Source of the DNA: an uncultured Dorea sp.
GTDB taxonomy: Bacteria > Bacillota > Clostridia > Lachnospirales > Lachnospiraceae
Direction: 5' to 3'
Assembly (NCBI GenBank): GCA_910587575.1
Contig: CAJULU010000009.1
Span: 9,366 to 73,365, forward strand
DNA length: 64,000 nucleotides
The first letter of the stretch is position 1. Each line of letters begins with the position of its first letter. The notes beneath the pieces are model-generated. The model saw nothing but the letters and a program-made list of their open reading frames with translations. It was not told the DNA's origin and ran no database searches. Both the position numbers and the translations under genes were made by a program. Below are positions 25,655 to 34,688 of this stretch, piece after piece.

Positions 25655-26551
25655 TTACATTTCTTTCAACTCCGGGAACTCCAGTCTCACCCTAAGCCAC
25701 TCTCCCTCAAGTTCCGCCTCCGCCTTTCCGCCCATTCTCTCCGTCAGTTCTTTCACAATAAACAGCCCAAGCCCAGAGGAACCTTTCCTCCGGGATGAAT
25801 CCGCCTTATAAAACCGTTCAAAAATCTGCTCCGGGTCAGGCCTGCTGGTTTCTGATACAAGATTTTCAAAAGAAATGCATCTTTCCCTCTGCCGTATCAC
25901 AATCCCGCCTCTGCCATGCAGAAGTGCATTCTGAATCAGATTATGGAAAATCCGCCGCAGACATTCCGCATCCGCCCATACCCGCAGGTTCTCCGACTGA
26001 AACTCCACTTCCGGTGAAACCCCCTTTTCTTCAAACTGGCGGTACAGTCCCACCAGACACCCGCTCAGAAGGGGAAGCACCTGGATCTCACACAGCTCCG
26101 GTTCAAACTCCTCACTGGTGAGTTTCGTATACAGGAACAGTTCCTCCAGCATATCCCCCAGTTCCAGAAGACGGTCATCCGCTGTCTGAAGATACCGATT
26201 GCGCCTCACCGGTTCTTCACATTCCCGTGCAAGCTGCACATACCCCGCCGCCCCGGTAAGGGGCGTGCGGATATCATGAGCCAGGCTTGTAATATTCTGT
26301 TTCAGCTGCTTCTGTACTTTCTCATACTGCCGCTGATCCTGGAACCACTGCTGACGAAGCCGGTTCAACTGCCGGCATAACACCAGCACATCCTTTTGAC
26401 GGCACTCTACTGCGATCTCCATATGACTGCCCCGCTCGATCTCTGAAAGCTGCCTGTGCAGAGAACGTACCGCAAGGATACTGCGGATATACTGCAATGC
26501 CAGTAAAATACAGACACTTCCCAAAGCCACCACCATAAACATCATATTCAT
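25655..26551 (-). CDS. Sensor histidine kinase with a single N-terminal helix
   Basis: This 298-residue kinase has one membrane helix (about 5-25), a short coiled region, a HisKA domain with SLAHDIRTPLTG, and a HATPase domain (N-box IFHNLIQNALLHG, G-box GSSGLGLFIVKEL). There is no extracytoplasmic sensor domain, as in kinases that sense through a partner transporter. Its start overlaps the permease stop by 4 bases, placing it last in a regulator-ATPase-permease-kinase operon. Confidence 0.9.
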   Translation of the reverse strand: MNMMFMVVALGSVCILLALQYIRSILAVRSLHRQLSEIERGSHMEIAVECRQKDVLVLCRQLNRLRQQWFQDQRQYEKVQKQLKQNITSLAHDIRTPLTGAAGYVQLARECEEPVRRNRYLQTADDRLLELGDMLEELFLYTKLTSEEFEPELCEIQVLPLLSGCLVGLYRQFEEKGVSPEVEFQSENLRVWADAECLRRIFHNLIQNALLHGRGGIVIRQRERCISFENLVSETSRPDPEQIFERFYKADSSRRKGSSGLGLFIVKELTERMGGKAEAELEGEWLRVRLEFPELKEM

Positions 26552-27354
26552 ATATCCTTTTTTCTCAGAACCAGTCCGGCAATCACGGTATACAAAGCCA
26601 GAAATCCAAATCCCACCGCATATACATAGAGATCCTTCACAGAAGTATATTTTCCCGGTCCAAGTTCACAAGTCATGGAAATCGAGTATTTCAGCCACTC
26701 TCCCCGATGAAACATATGCAGTATTCCAAGCAGAATCCTCACAACAGCGCCGCTTCCAAAGAGAACTGCGGCCAGAGAGCCTGCCGCCACGCTTCTGGTC
26801 AGGACACAGACTAAGATAATCAGCGCAGCAAACGCCGTGGTTACGAACCAGATCCAGGACAGGTAAAAGATAATCTCCTTCCAGCCTACATAGGGCACCA
26901 TATTCCCGCATATCCGGTTCATCAGCAGAGCAAATAACAGATTCAGTACCAGATAACAGAAATCAACAATCCATGCCGTCATAACCTTGCTTCCGATATA
27001 ATTCCACCGGTTCTGATGCAGAGCCATAACATTTTTGATAAATCCACTCTGAAAATCCGCACAGACAAACAGCATGACCCAGATACCGAATATAAGATTA
27101 TACGATCCGCCATCCAGACAGATACCCCGGAAAAAATTTAAAGAATCGTACCCTTCCAGTATATATGCCGACTCTTTTACTTCCTCCAAAGAAAGCATTC
27201 CAATACGCAAAGAGATCTCCTGTCCCCGGGGCGTTGCCAGCAGCCATATCATCCCAAATGCAATCATCGCTGCAAGCAGCAGAATTCCGAAACACACATA
27301 CACCGACTTACTTCTCTTCACCCGGTAAAAATCCATACGCAGCAGATTAAACAT
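26548..27354 (-). CDS. ABC-2 type transporter permease (lantibiotic-immunity type)
   Basis: This 268-residue membrane protein has about six helices (first near 20-40, last near 245-262) and a periplasmic-side loop after the first helix. Size and layout fit BcrB/LanG-like ABC-2 permeases used for bacitracin or lantibiotic self-protection. It overlaps the ATPase gene by 8 bases and the kinase by 4 bases. Confidence 0.85.
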   Translation of the reverse strand: MFNLLRMDFYRVKRSKSVYVCFGILLLAAMIAFGMIWLLATPRGQEISLRIGMLSLEEVKESAYILEGYDSLNFFRGICLDGGSYNLIFGIWVMLFVCADFQSGFIKNVMALHQNRWNYIGSKVMTAWIVDFCYLVLNLLFALLMNRICGNMVPYVGWKEIIFYLSWIWFVTTAFAALIILVCVLTRSVAAGSLAAVLFGSGAVVRILLGILHMFHRGEWLKYSISMTCELGPGKYTSVKDLYVYAVGFGFLALYTVIAGLVLRKKDI

Positions 27355-28279
27355 ACTGACGCCCCCCTTCCATACGGTTTAAGAAATACTCTTCCAGATC
27401 CATATGATGAAATCCCGAAGCATACACCGGAATCTGATTCTCAATCAGCAGCCGGTTCACCCCTGCCCCGTCCCCGACTCCATAAAGCCGGATAATCCTG
27501 GTGTCCGCCACTTCTGCCTGCACTCCCGGAAACGCCTCCTGGATATGAGCCAGAGCCCGTTTCAAATCCTCCACCTCAATCTGAAAGTAATCCTGACATT
27601 TTTCTTCCAGTTCCTCCCTGGTAAGCTGCTCAATCATCTCCCCATCCTTAATAATCCCGTAATTTGTGGAAATCTTGCTCAGTTCTCCCAGAATGTGGGA
27701 ACTGATCAGTATGGTCTTTCCCTCTTCGTGAAGCTTTTGTATCAACTGCCGGAGTTCCCGGATTCCTTCCGGATCCAGGCCATTAATCGGCTCATCGAGA
27801 ACCAGCAGATCTGGGTTCCCCAGCAGTGCCAGCGCAACGCCAAGCCGCTGTTTCATTCCCATAGAGAAATGCTTTACCTTCTTCTTTCCCGCATCCGCAA
27901 GTCCCGTCATCCCCAGTACATCGTCCACGCCCTTCTCATCCGCCAGTCCCATACACTTCGCTTTCATCACTACATTCTGCCTGGCCGTCATATGAGGATA
28001 CACCCCAGCCGATTCAATCAGAACCCCCAGCCTTCTGCGCACCACCGGGTCGCTGACCGGCTTCCCGAATAAACGGATCTCCCCCTGCGTAGGGGCCGCA
28101 ATCCCGCAGATCATTTTCAGCGTCGTGGATTTGCCGGCTCCGTTTCTGCCGATAAATCCATAGATTTCCCCTTCCCGTATCTTAAGATCCAGCCCTTTCA
28201 CTGCTGCTTTCTCACCATATATTTTCGTAAGAGCTATGGTTTCTATGGCTGACACTTCTTCTCTCCCTGCATTCATCAT
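27347..28279 (-). CDS. ABC transporter ATP-binding protein (BcrA type)
   Basis: This 310-residue ATPase has Walker A GRNGAGKST, signature FSMGMKQRL and Walker B LLVLDEPINGLDPEG, then a C-terminal accessory domain typical of BcrA/NatA-type exporters. It pairs with the ABC-2 permease at 26548-27354. Context (regulator upstream, kinase downstream) points to resistance against a membrane- or wall-active peptide. Confidence 0.92.
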   Translation of the reverse strand: MMNAGREEVSAIETIALTKIYGEKAAVKGLDLKIREGEIYGFIGRNGAGKSTTLKMICGIAAPTQGEIRLFGKPVSDPVVRRRLGVLIESAGVYPHMTARQNVVMKAKCMGLADEKGVDDVLGMTGLADAGKKKVKHFSMGMKQRLGVALALLGNPDLLVLDEPINGLDPEGIRELRQLIQKLHEEGKTILISSHILGELSKISTNYGIIKDGEMIEQLTREELEEKCQDYFQIEVEDLKRALAHIQEAFPGVQAEVADTRIIRLYGVGDGAGVNRLLIENQIPVYASGFHHMDLEEYFLNRMEGGRQYV

Positions 28280-28352
28280 GTCTTCTCCTTTCCTTTCGTT
28301 CCTTACAGAAAATATTCTACTACAGGAATATTTAAAAAGTGCTCAGAAAAGT

Positions 28353-29051
28353 TTAAGAAAGTTTAAAGCCCATTCCCCACACCGTCTGAATGTAGGAATC
28401 TGTACCGCTCTTCTTCAATTTGGAGCGGATATTGCTGATATGTACATTGAGGGTCTTATCCTCCGCCAGATACTCCTCGCCCCACGCATATTCATAAATC
28501 ATCTGCTTTGTAAAGACCCGTTTCGGATTACGGATCAGTAACTCCATAATCAGGAATTCATGCCGTGTCAGTTCCACCGGTTCTCCCTCTGCCGCCATCT
28601 CCTGCGTGTCCGGGTTAAGCGTCCATCCCCGGTAGGAATAAACCGTCTGCTCCTGTCCCCTTTTCTCTTCCTCACCGGCCTCCGTCCCGTTACACTTCCT
28701 GCGGCGCCGGAACTGCACCTGGATCCTCACCAGCAGCTCCGGAAGATCAAAAGGCTTACACAGATAATCCTCCGCTCCCGACGATAATACCTCTACTTTA
28801 CTGTCAAGGCCGCTCTTGGCAGACAGCACAATCACCGGAACCTTTTCCGAAAAAACCGATACCAGTTCCTCCCCGGAGATTCCCGGAAGCATCAGATCCA
28901 GAAGAACCAGATCGTACTCCTCCATGGAAAACAGCAGTCTCGCCTCACTGCCGGAGAACGCCTGTGTACACGCATATCCATGATCTTCCAGATAATCTTT
29001 CAGCATCTGGTTATTCTTCGCATCGTCTTCTACAATTAAAATTTTCTGCAA
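28353..29051 (-). CDS. OmpR-family response regulator
   Basis: This 232-residue regulator has a receiver domain (KILIVEDD, phospho-acceptor in LVLLDLMLPG, CKPFDLPELL) and a winged helix (HEFLIMELLIRNPKRVFTK). TTG at 29051 is the probable start, seven bases after GGAGGA; an ATG five codons earlier overlaps that site. A polar, Glu-rich linker joins the domains. The cognate kinase is the last gene of the operon, at 25655-26551. Confidence 0.9.
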   Translation of the reverse strand: MQKILIVEDDAKNNQMLKDYLEDHGYACTQAFSGSEARLLFSMEEYDLVLLDLMLPGISGEELVSVFSEKVPVIVLSAKSGLDSKVEVLSSGAEDYLCKPFDLPELLVRIQVQFRRRRKCNGTEAGEEEKRGQEQTVYSYRGWTLNPDTQEMAAEGEPVELTRHEFLIMELLIRNPKRVFTKQMIYEYAWGEEYLAEDKTLNVHISNIRSKLKKSGTDSYIQTVWGMGFKLS

Positions 29052-29087
29052 GTCTCTTCCTCCCATGGAACCACCTGTTGATTTATT

Positions 29088-29330
29088 CTACCCTTTCAGT
29101 AATTCCTTTGCTGCATCTGCATTCTCCTTTTCCACGTAAAAGGAGTAGCTGATCTTCATCTTATTCATTCCAAGAGTTCCGATTACAGCTGTATCAATAG
29201 GATTTTTTTGTAAAATCTCTTTTACTTTCATCTTATATTCTATATGATGCTGTGCAAATATCTCTTGAATCCGTTCTTTTTTTGCATAATCATCTACCGT
29301 AATCACTTTTGTCCTATGAAATATTCCCAT
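29088..29330 (-). CDS. Small conserved protein of unknown function
   Basis: This 80-residue soluble protein begins MGIFHRTKVITVDDYAKKERI and ends with an alternating hydrophobic strand (MKISYSFYVEKENAD), suggesting an alpha/beta ferredoxin-like fold. It starts after GGAGTGATATATA and is 37 bases upstream of the third OmpR-type regulator, possibly in the same transcript. I do not recognise a named family. Confidence 0.65.
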   Translation of the reverse strand: MGIFHRTKVITVDDYAKKERIQEIFAQHHIEYKMKVKEILQKNPIDTAVIGTLGMNKMKISYSFYVEKENADAAKELLKG

Positions 29331-29411
29331 TATATATCACTCCAGTACAATTTTTATGCTCTTTCAGTCCCTACACATAGTCTAAACGACAGAAGGCCGC
29401 AAAAGTAATTT

Positions 29412-30926
29412 TTATTTTCCAAGCCGTATCACATTCCAGGATGCTTTATGAAGCATACTCGTCATCATCCCCCCATCCATAGAAGAGCGCTCTACAGACC
29501 TTGGATATACATTCTGCACACCGGCGCCGTTTACAGCCTTCAGATCACAATCTTCCAGCACAATATGTTCCACCACCCGATACCCTTCCATCCCGCGCAG
29601 ATCCGTTGTCAGCTGAATATCTTCATCCAGCGTACGGTTTACGGCAAAAATGGTCAGTTCTTCTTTCTCTTCATGATACACGGCAACGCTCTCGATATCC
29701 GTAACGTTCTCGTGTCTGGCGGTATCATGTTTCGTTACTTTCATTACCGGCATCAAAGCGATTCCTCTCCCATACCGTGACGCATGCATAAACGGATAGA
29801 AGATCGTCTGCTTCCATGCCGCACCGCCGCCTGCCTCAGTCATGATCGGAGCAATCACATTCACAAGCTGCGCCAGGCACGCAATCTTCACCCGGTCTGC
29901 ATGCTTCAGAAGCGTAATCAGCATAAGGCCCACCAGCAGAGCATCCTCGAACGTATAGATATCCTCCAGCATAGGCGGCGCCGCCTGCCAGGGATGGTTC
30001 TTTGTAATATCATCATCTGCCGCATTGGAATGATACCACACATTCCACTCGTCAAAACTGATATTGATCTTCTTACGCCCCCGCTTCTTAGCCTTCACAT
30101 AATCACAGGTAGCAATGACCGTACGGATAAATTCCTCCATATCGTCAGACTGTGCAAGAAAATCCAGCGTATCATCATCCCGGTTGCCATAATACTGATG
30201 CATAGAAACGTAATCCACGTAATCATAAGAGCTTTCCAGGGTTGCAGACTCCCATCTGGGAAATGTAGGCATATCCAGGTTAGAACTGCCACAGGAAACC
30301 AGCTCAACCGTCGGGTCAATCAGCTTCATCGCCTTGGCCGTCTCCTCTGCCAGCCGTCCGTATTCTTCCATTGTCTTATGCCCCAACTGCCAGGGCCCGT
30401 CCATCTCATTTCCCAGGCACCAGATCTTCACGTTATGGGGTTCCTTCACGCCATGTGCAATCCGCATATCACTATACTTCGTCCCCCCAGGATGGTTGCA
30501 GTATTCCAGAAGATTACATGCATCCGCAATTCCTCTGGTTCCCAGATTCACAGCCATCATCATCTGAGAATCCACCTTCTTCGTCCATCTGGAAAATTCA
30601 TTCAGTCCCACTTCATTCTTCTCCAGGCTCCGCCATGCCAGTTCCAGCCGTCTCGGCCGCTGGTCCACAGGACCTACACTGTCCTCCCAGAAAAAATTCG
30701 ATACAAAATTGCCGCCCGGATACCGGATAACCGGGACATCCAGCTCCCTTACCATCTCCATCACATCCTTGCGGAATCCATCCTCATCAGAGAGCGGACT
30801 TCCCGGCTGATACAGCCCGTCATATACGGCACGCCCCAGATGCTCAATAAAAGAACCATAGATTCTCTCGTCCACCTGTGAAATCTGGAAATCCTTGTCA
30901 ATCACCATCTTTGCTTTCTTACTCAT
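29412..30926 (-). CDS. abfA: GH51 alpha-N-arabinofuranosidase
   Basis: This 504-residue glycoside hydrolase of family 51 removes terminal L-arabinofuranosyl units from arabino-oligosaccharides. The TIM-barrel catalytic residues are visible: the acid/base Glu in WCLGNEMDGPW (about 174) and the nucleophile Glu in SFDEWNVWY (about 293); YPGGNF is another conserved segment. There is no signal peptide, so it acts on imported oligosaccharides. Free arabinose would feed AraA-AraB-AraD at 10-14 kb. No transporter adjoins it. Confidence 0.95.
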   Translation of the reverse strand: MSKKAKMVIDKDFQISQVDERIYGSFIEHLGRAVYDGLYQPGSPLSDEDGFRKDVMEMVRELDVPVIRYPGGNFVSNFFWEDSVGPVDQRPRRLELAWRSLEKNEVGLNEFSRWTKKVDSQMMMAVNLGTRGIADACNLLEYCNHPGGTKYSDMRIAHGVKEPHNVKIWCLGNEMDGPWQLGHKTMEEYGRLAEETAKAMKLIDPTVELVSCGSSNLDMPTFPRWESATLESSYDYVDYVSMHQYYGNRDDDTLDFLAQSDDMEEFIRTVIATCDYVKAKKRGRKKINISFDEWNVWYHSNAADDDITKNHPWQAAPPMLEDIYTFEDALLVGLMLITLLKHADRVKIACLAQLVNVIAPIMTEAGGGAAWKQTIFYPFMHASRYGRGIALMPVMKVTKHDTARHENVTDIESVAVYHEEKEELTIFAVNRTLDEDIQLTTDLRGMEGYRVVEHIVLEDCDLKAVNGAGVQNVYPRSVERSSMDGGMMTSMLHKASWNVIRLGK

Positions 30927-31286
30927 TTCTGAATACCTCCTGCACTTATCCTATTGCATAATTACGCTTTCTTCATACACACATCTTATCATACCCAAGG
31001 GCACACCGTAAAGCATGCCCCAAGGGGCGGGTGGACTCCGTCCAGTAAGGTATAACAGGGGCTACGCATACAACTCTTTGCCGTATTGTAAAATTTTCAT
31101 TTTCCATTGTATTTATGATACCAGACAGTTGTGGGAAATAATACAGATCAATGATAGTACCATTAAAGATATTCACAAGTTAAGAGAATATAAGAACGTA
31201 AATTAGGAAAAAATGCAGTCTGAACTATTCCAGCGCTCCATCCGATCAGACACTGGATGAAGCGCTAAATTTTGTGTAAAAACTCT
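30927..31286. other. Intergenic stretch without a recognised gene
   Basis: The left part must hold the promoter and AGGAGG site of the arabinofuranosidase gene; a TATGAT-type -10 is present near 30988 but no clear -35. Bases 31080-31215 are AT-rich with no convincing frame. Near the right end is the hairpin listed at 31232-31266. No tRNA-like fold was seen. Confidence 0.5.
31232..31266 (-). terminator. Hairpin after the NifX-like gene
   Basis: AGCGCTCCATCC (31232-31243) and GGATGAAGCGCT (31255-31266) pair over 12 positions with one mismatch or G-U pair. It lies about 20 bases past the stop codon. The T-run on the minus strand is some 14 bases further away, so termination is plausible but not certain. 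Confidence 0.5.
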
Positions 31287-31682
31287 TTATCCGCAATGAT
31301 GCCCACAGCCGCCCTCTTCATGATGACAGCCCTCGCCATGCTGATGCTCGTGATGGCTGCACACCGTATCCGGGTCATAGTCAAGCTCTCCCGCCAGATA
31401 AGCCGCAACCTGTGCATCCGCATCTCCCTGGGCTCCCGGGAACAACTTAATCCCCGCCTCAACAAGCGCATTCCTTGCGCCTCCTCCGATTCCTCCGCAG
31501 ATCAGCACATCCACATTCCCCTGAAGCAGAAATCCTGCCAGAGCGCCGTGTCCCTGTCCGTTGGTGCCGACCACCTCGCTCTTCACCACTTTCCCGTCTT
31601 CCACATCATACACCTTAAACTGCTCGGAATGTCCGAAATGCTGAAATACCTGTCCATTTTCATATGTTACTGCGATTCTCAT
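31287..31682 (-). CDS. NifB/NifX-like cofactor-binding protein with His-rich tail
   Basis: This 131-residue protein has a dinitrogenase iron-molybdenum cofactor-binding domain (about residues 1-100; HFGHSEQFKVYD near 17-28 and CGGIGGGARNAL near 62-73) followed by a His/Cys/Glu-rich tail with repeated HH and GC pairs (residues 107-131). No nitrogenase genes are present; such stand-alone proteins are thought to carry iron-sulfur or metal clusters. The tail is probably metal-binding. It lies downstream of nrdG. Confidence 0.9.
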   Translation of the reverse strand: MRIAVTYENGQVFQHFGHSEQFKVYDVEDGKVVKSEVVGTNGQGHGALAGFLLQGNVDVLICGGIGGGARNALVEAGIKLFPGAQGDADAQVAAYLAGELDYDPDTVCSHHEHQHGEGCHHEEGGCGHHCG

Positions 31683-31728
31683 ACTATCATCTGCTCCTTT
31701 CTCTTAAGATCCTCTTATTCTTCAATCT

Positions 31729-32223
31729 TCATTCTTCATTCTTCTTCAACTCAATAATCCTCTGGTTACTGCTTCCCCGGAACACCAGTGACACGTCTTT
31801 CAGTTCCTCCACAAACTCACCGTCCACCAGCACGTCAATATAAGAAAGCATCTCCTCCGTCACATCTGTGTGAACCTTTCCGCCCTTCGCAAGATCCACA
31901 TCATACAGATATCCGCTGTAACACCAGACATCCTTCTCAGGATAGGTCTCCCTGATCCTCCGCAGAAGACCCGTGAGCACTCCCTGGTTCTCCGGTTCAA
32001 AAGGCTCCCCGCCAAGCAGGGAAAACCCTTGAATATACTCCGGTTCAAGCAGCCTTATGACCTCATCCTCCGTCTGAGAAGTATAAGGCTGTCCATATTT
32101 GAAATCCCATGTCTCGGGATTAAAGCACCCCTTACAGTGATGCCGGCAGCCCGAAACAAACAGACTGACCCGGACGCCCGGGCCATCTGCAATATCACAT
32201 TCTTTTATCTTTCCATAATGCAT
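31729..32223 (-). CDS. nrdG: Anaerobic ribonucleotide reductase activating protein
   Basis: This 164-residue radical SAM enzyme installs the glycyl radical on NrdD. The cluster-binding CX3CX2C motif is CRHHCKGC (about 30-37), followed by GCFNPETWDF and the GGEPF loop. It lies 72 bases after nrdD on the same strand. The start MHYGKIKECDIADG matches the family. A run of imperfect GAATGAA repeats overlaps the stop codon and its downstream spacer. Confidence 0.95.
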   Translation of the reverse strand: MHYGKIKECDIADGPGVRVSLFVSGCRHHCKGCFNPETWDFKYGQPYTSQTEDEVIRLLEPEYIQGFSLLGGEPFEPENQGVLTGLLRRIRETYPEKDVWCYSGYLYDVDLAKGGKVHTDVTEEMLSYIDVLVDGEFVEELKDVSLVFRGSSNQRIIELKKNEE

Positions 32224-32295
32224 ATTCTCACCTTCACTCTGGCGCTCCGGTCAGAAACCGGAGTCACGGACTGTCTGGCATGGAACACAACATCC

Positions 32296-34485
32296 CTACA
32301 GGTGCAGCACCCGGTCCTTAATCTCCTGGGTGCGCCCCTGGTTCCAGAACTGCGTACCGATATACCCGCAGGTCCTACGTGCCACGAACATCTTATCCTG
32401 ATCCTTATTCTGACAGTTGGGGCACTCCCAGATCAGCTTTCCTGCCTTATCTTCCTTGATTGCAATCTCACCGTCATATCCACAGCATTGACAATAATCA
32501 CTCTTGGTATTCAGTTCCGCATACATGATATTATCATAAATAAACTTCATCACCGACAGAACCGCCGGAATATTGTTCTGCATATTCGGTACTTCGATAT
32601 AGCTGATCGCACCGCCGGGAGACAATTTCTGGAAATCCGCCTCGAACTTCAGCTTCTTAAATGCATCAATATCCTCGGACACATGCACGTGATAGCTGTT
32701 CGTAATATAATTCTTATCCGTAACGCCCTCAATGATACCAAAACGCTTCTGTAAGCATTTGGCAAATTTGTATGTGGTGGACTCCATTGGCGTCCCATAC
32801 ACAGAATAACTGATATGCTCTGCCTCTTTCCACTCCTTACACTTGTCATTCAGCCTCTGCATAACCGCCAGCGCAAAAGGTCTTGCCTCCGGATCCGTAT
32901 GAGACTTCCCAAGCATCCGCATACACATCTCATACAGTCCCGCATAGCCAAGGGAAATCGTGGAATAACCATTAAACAACAGGTCGTCAATCACCTGCCC
33001 CTTCTTAAGACGTGCCAGCGCACCGTACTGCCAGAGAATCGGAGCCACATCCGATACCGTCCCCAGAAGGCGCTCATGCCTGCAGCGAAGACCTCTGTGG
33101 CACAGTTCCAGACGTTCATCCAGAATCTCCCAGAACCGGTCCATATCCCCTTCCGAGGAACACGCCACATCCACCAGATTAATGGTCACAACTCCCTGGT
33201 TGAACCGTCCGTAAAACTTATGGCTTCCATCCTCGTTCCTCTGGGAATCCTCCACCGTAAGGAAGGAACGGCAGCCCATACACGGATAGACAGCTCCCTG
33301 TTTCAGTTCCTTCATAATCTTGGCGGAAATGTAATCGGGAACCATACGCTTTGCCGTACACTCTGCGGCAAGTTCCGTCAGATGCCAGTATTTGGTGCCC
33401 GCCTTCACATTATCCTCATCCAGCACATAGATGAGCTTTGGAAACGCCGGCGTAATCCACACACCCTTCTCGTTCTTCACGCCCTGCATCCTCTGAACCA
33501 GAACTTCTTCTATAATAAGAGCCAGGTCATCCCTCAGCTGGCCTTCCTTTACTTCGTCCAGATACATAAATATGGTCACAAACGGTGCCTGCCCGTTACA
33601 GGTCATAAGCGTAATCAGCTGATACTGGATCGTCTGGATTCCACTCTTTACTTCATCACGCAGCCGCCGTTCCGTTACCCTGCTGACAATCTCCTCATCC
33701 AGGCTCTCGCCGCACTCCTTACGCTCCTCGATTACACTCCTGCGCAGCTTCTGTCTGCTGATGTCCACAAAAGGAGCCAGATGCGCCAGTGTAAACGACT
33801 GCCCGCCATACTGGTTGCTCGCCACCTGCGCCACAATCTGTGTGGTCACATTACACGCCGTAAAGAAGCTGTGAGGCTTCTCAATCAGCGTCTCGCTGAT
33901 CACCGTCCCGTTCTGCAGCATATCATCTAAGTTGATCAGATCACAATTATGCTCTTTCTGGGCAAAATAATCGGAATCATGGAAATGAATGATTCCTTCT
34001 TCGTGTGCATTCACAATCTCTGCCGGAAGCAGCACCCTTTTGGACAGATCCTTGCTGACTTCCCCGGCCATATAATCCCTCTGCGTGGAGTTAATCACCG
34101 GATTCTTATTCGAATTCTCCTGCGTGACCTCCTCGTTAATATTCTCTATCAGAGACAGGATTCCGTTATCCGTCGTATTGGACTTCCGCTTCAGTTCCCG
34201 GCGGTAACGGTAACGCACATACTTCTGCGCCACTTCATAGCCCCGCATCTCCATGATTCCCCGTTCCACCATGTCCTGGATATCCTCCACGTTCACCGCA
34301 TGGGACAGTTCTCCTACTTGGGACGCAATATTATCTGCAATTGCAACAATCTGATAGTCATTCATCTGATGAATCCGGTCCACCTCGCCATTGGCAGCCT
34401 TCACCGCATTCACAATCTTCGACAGATCGAACAGGACTTCCTCCCCATTCCGCTTGATCACATTCGTCTTCACATCCGCACCCAT
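32296..34485 (-). CDS. nrdD: Anaerobic ribonucleoside-triphosphate reductase
   Basis: This 729-residue class III reductase makes deoxyribonucleotides from ribonucleoside triphosphates without oxygen. It has an N-terminal ATP-cone (about 5-95), the glycyl-radical enzyme barrel, a C-terminal zinc site (CQCCGYDG and CPNCQ) and the glycyl radical loop RRTCGYIGTQFWNQGR. Length is normal. The ATG follows GAGGGAATACA. Tandem NrdR boxes lie just upstream, so repression by NrdR (not in window) is likely. Confidence 0.96.
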   Translation of the reverse strand: MGADVKTNVIKRNGEEVLFDLSKIVNAVKAANGEVDRIHQMNDYQIVAIADNIASQVGELSHAVNVEDIQDMVERGIMEMRGYEVAQKYVRYRYRRELKRKSNTTDNGILSLIENINEEVTQENSNKNPVINSTQRDYMAGEVSKDLSKRVLLPAEIVNAHEEGIIHFHDSDYFAQKEHNCDLINLDDMLQNGTVISETLIEKPHSFFTACNVTTQIVAQVASNQYGGQSFTLAHLAPFVDISRQKLRRSVIEERKECGESLDEEIVSRVTERRLRDEVKSGIQTIQYQLITLMTCNGQAPFVTIFMYLDEVKEGQLRDDLALIIEEVLVQRMQGVKNEKGVWITPAFPKLIYVLDEDNVKAGTKYWHLTELAAECTAKRMVPDYISAKIMKELKQGAVYPCMGCRSFLTVEDSQRNEDGSHKFYGRFNQGVVTINLVDVACSSEGDMDRFWEILDERLELCHRGLRCRHERLLGTVSDVAPILWQYGALARLKKGQVIDDLLFNGYSTISLGYAGLYEMCMRMLGKSHTDPEARPFALAVMQRLNDKCKEWKEAEHISYSVYGTPMESTTYKFAKCLQKRFGIIEGVTDKNYITNSYHVHVSEDIDAFKKLKFEADFQKLSPGGAISYIEVPNMQNNIPAVLSVMKFIYDNIMYAELNTKSDYCQCCGYDGEIAIKEDKAGKLIWECPNCQNKDQDKMFVARRTCGYIGTQFWNQGRTQEIKDRVLHL

Positions 34486-34506
34486 TGTATTCCCTCGCTT
34501 TCACAC

Positions 34507-34553
34507 ATACAAAATATTGATACTCCCTCGTTTGTTCACACAATATGTTGGGT
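34507..34553 (-). promoter_or_regulatory. Tandem NrdR boxes upstream of nrdD
   Basis: ACACAATATGTTGGGT (34538-34553) matches 14 of 16 positions of the NrdR box consensus, and ATACAAAATATTGATA (34507-34522) matches about 11. They start exactly 31 bases apart, the three-turn spacing known for paired NrdR boxes, and sit just downstream of the promoter. Confidence 0.75.
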
Positions 34554-34561
34554 CACGTACT

Positions 34562-34590
34562 ATAATACACTAAACTTCTGAGAAAGTGAA
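34562..34590 (-). promoter_or_regulatory. Promoter of nrdDG
   Basis: Reading leftward, TTCACT (34585-34590) and TATTAT (34562-34567) are 17 bases apart, with the NrdR boxes directly downstream, where a bound repressor would block the start site. Confidence 0.6.
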
Positions 34591-34688
34591 GGGAAAGTTA
34601 TAAAAAATTTTTACCAAATATATTCTGTTTTTTTCTATCGTATTTCTCCATATATGATAATTGACAACGCAGTTACGGCATTCACGGA

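Noticed and set aside
29784..30881. Long plus-strand open frame antisense to the GH51 gene.
   Set aside because: It mirrors a well-conserved arabinofuranosidase gene and shows no domain or start signal.
30927..31264. tRNA or small gene in the gap before the arabinofuranosidase gene.
   Set aside because: No cloverleaf or TpsiC motif, and the small frames lack ribosome binding sites.
31287..31682. Part of a nitrogenase cluster.
   Set aside because: No nifHDK or other nif biosynthesis genes nearby; stand-alone NifX-like domains are common in anaerobes.
32815..33930. Long plus-strand open frame antisense to nrdD.
   Set aside because: The opposite strand encodes a complete, motif-rich NrdD; the antisense frame has no recognisable domain or ribosome binding site.
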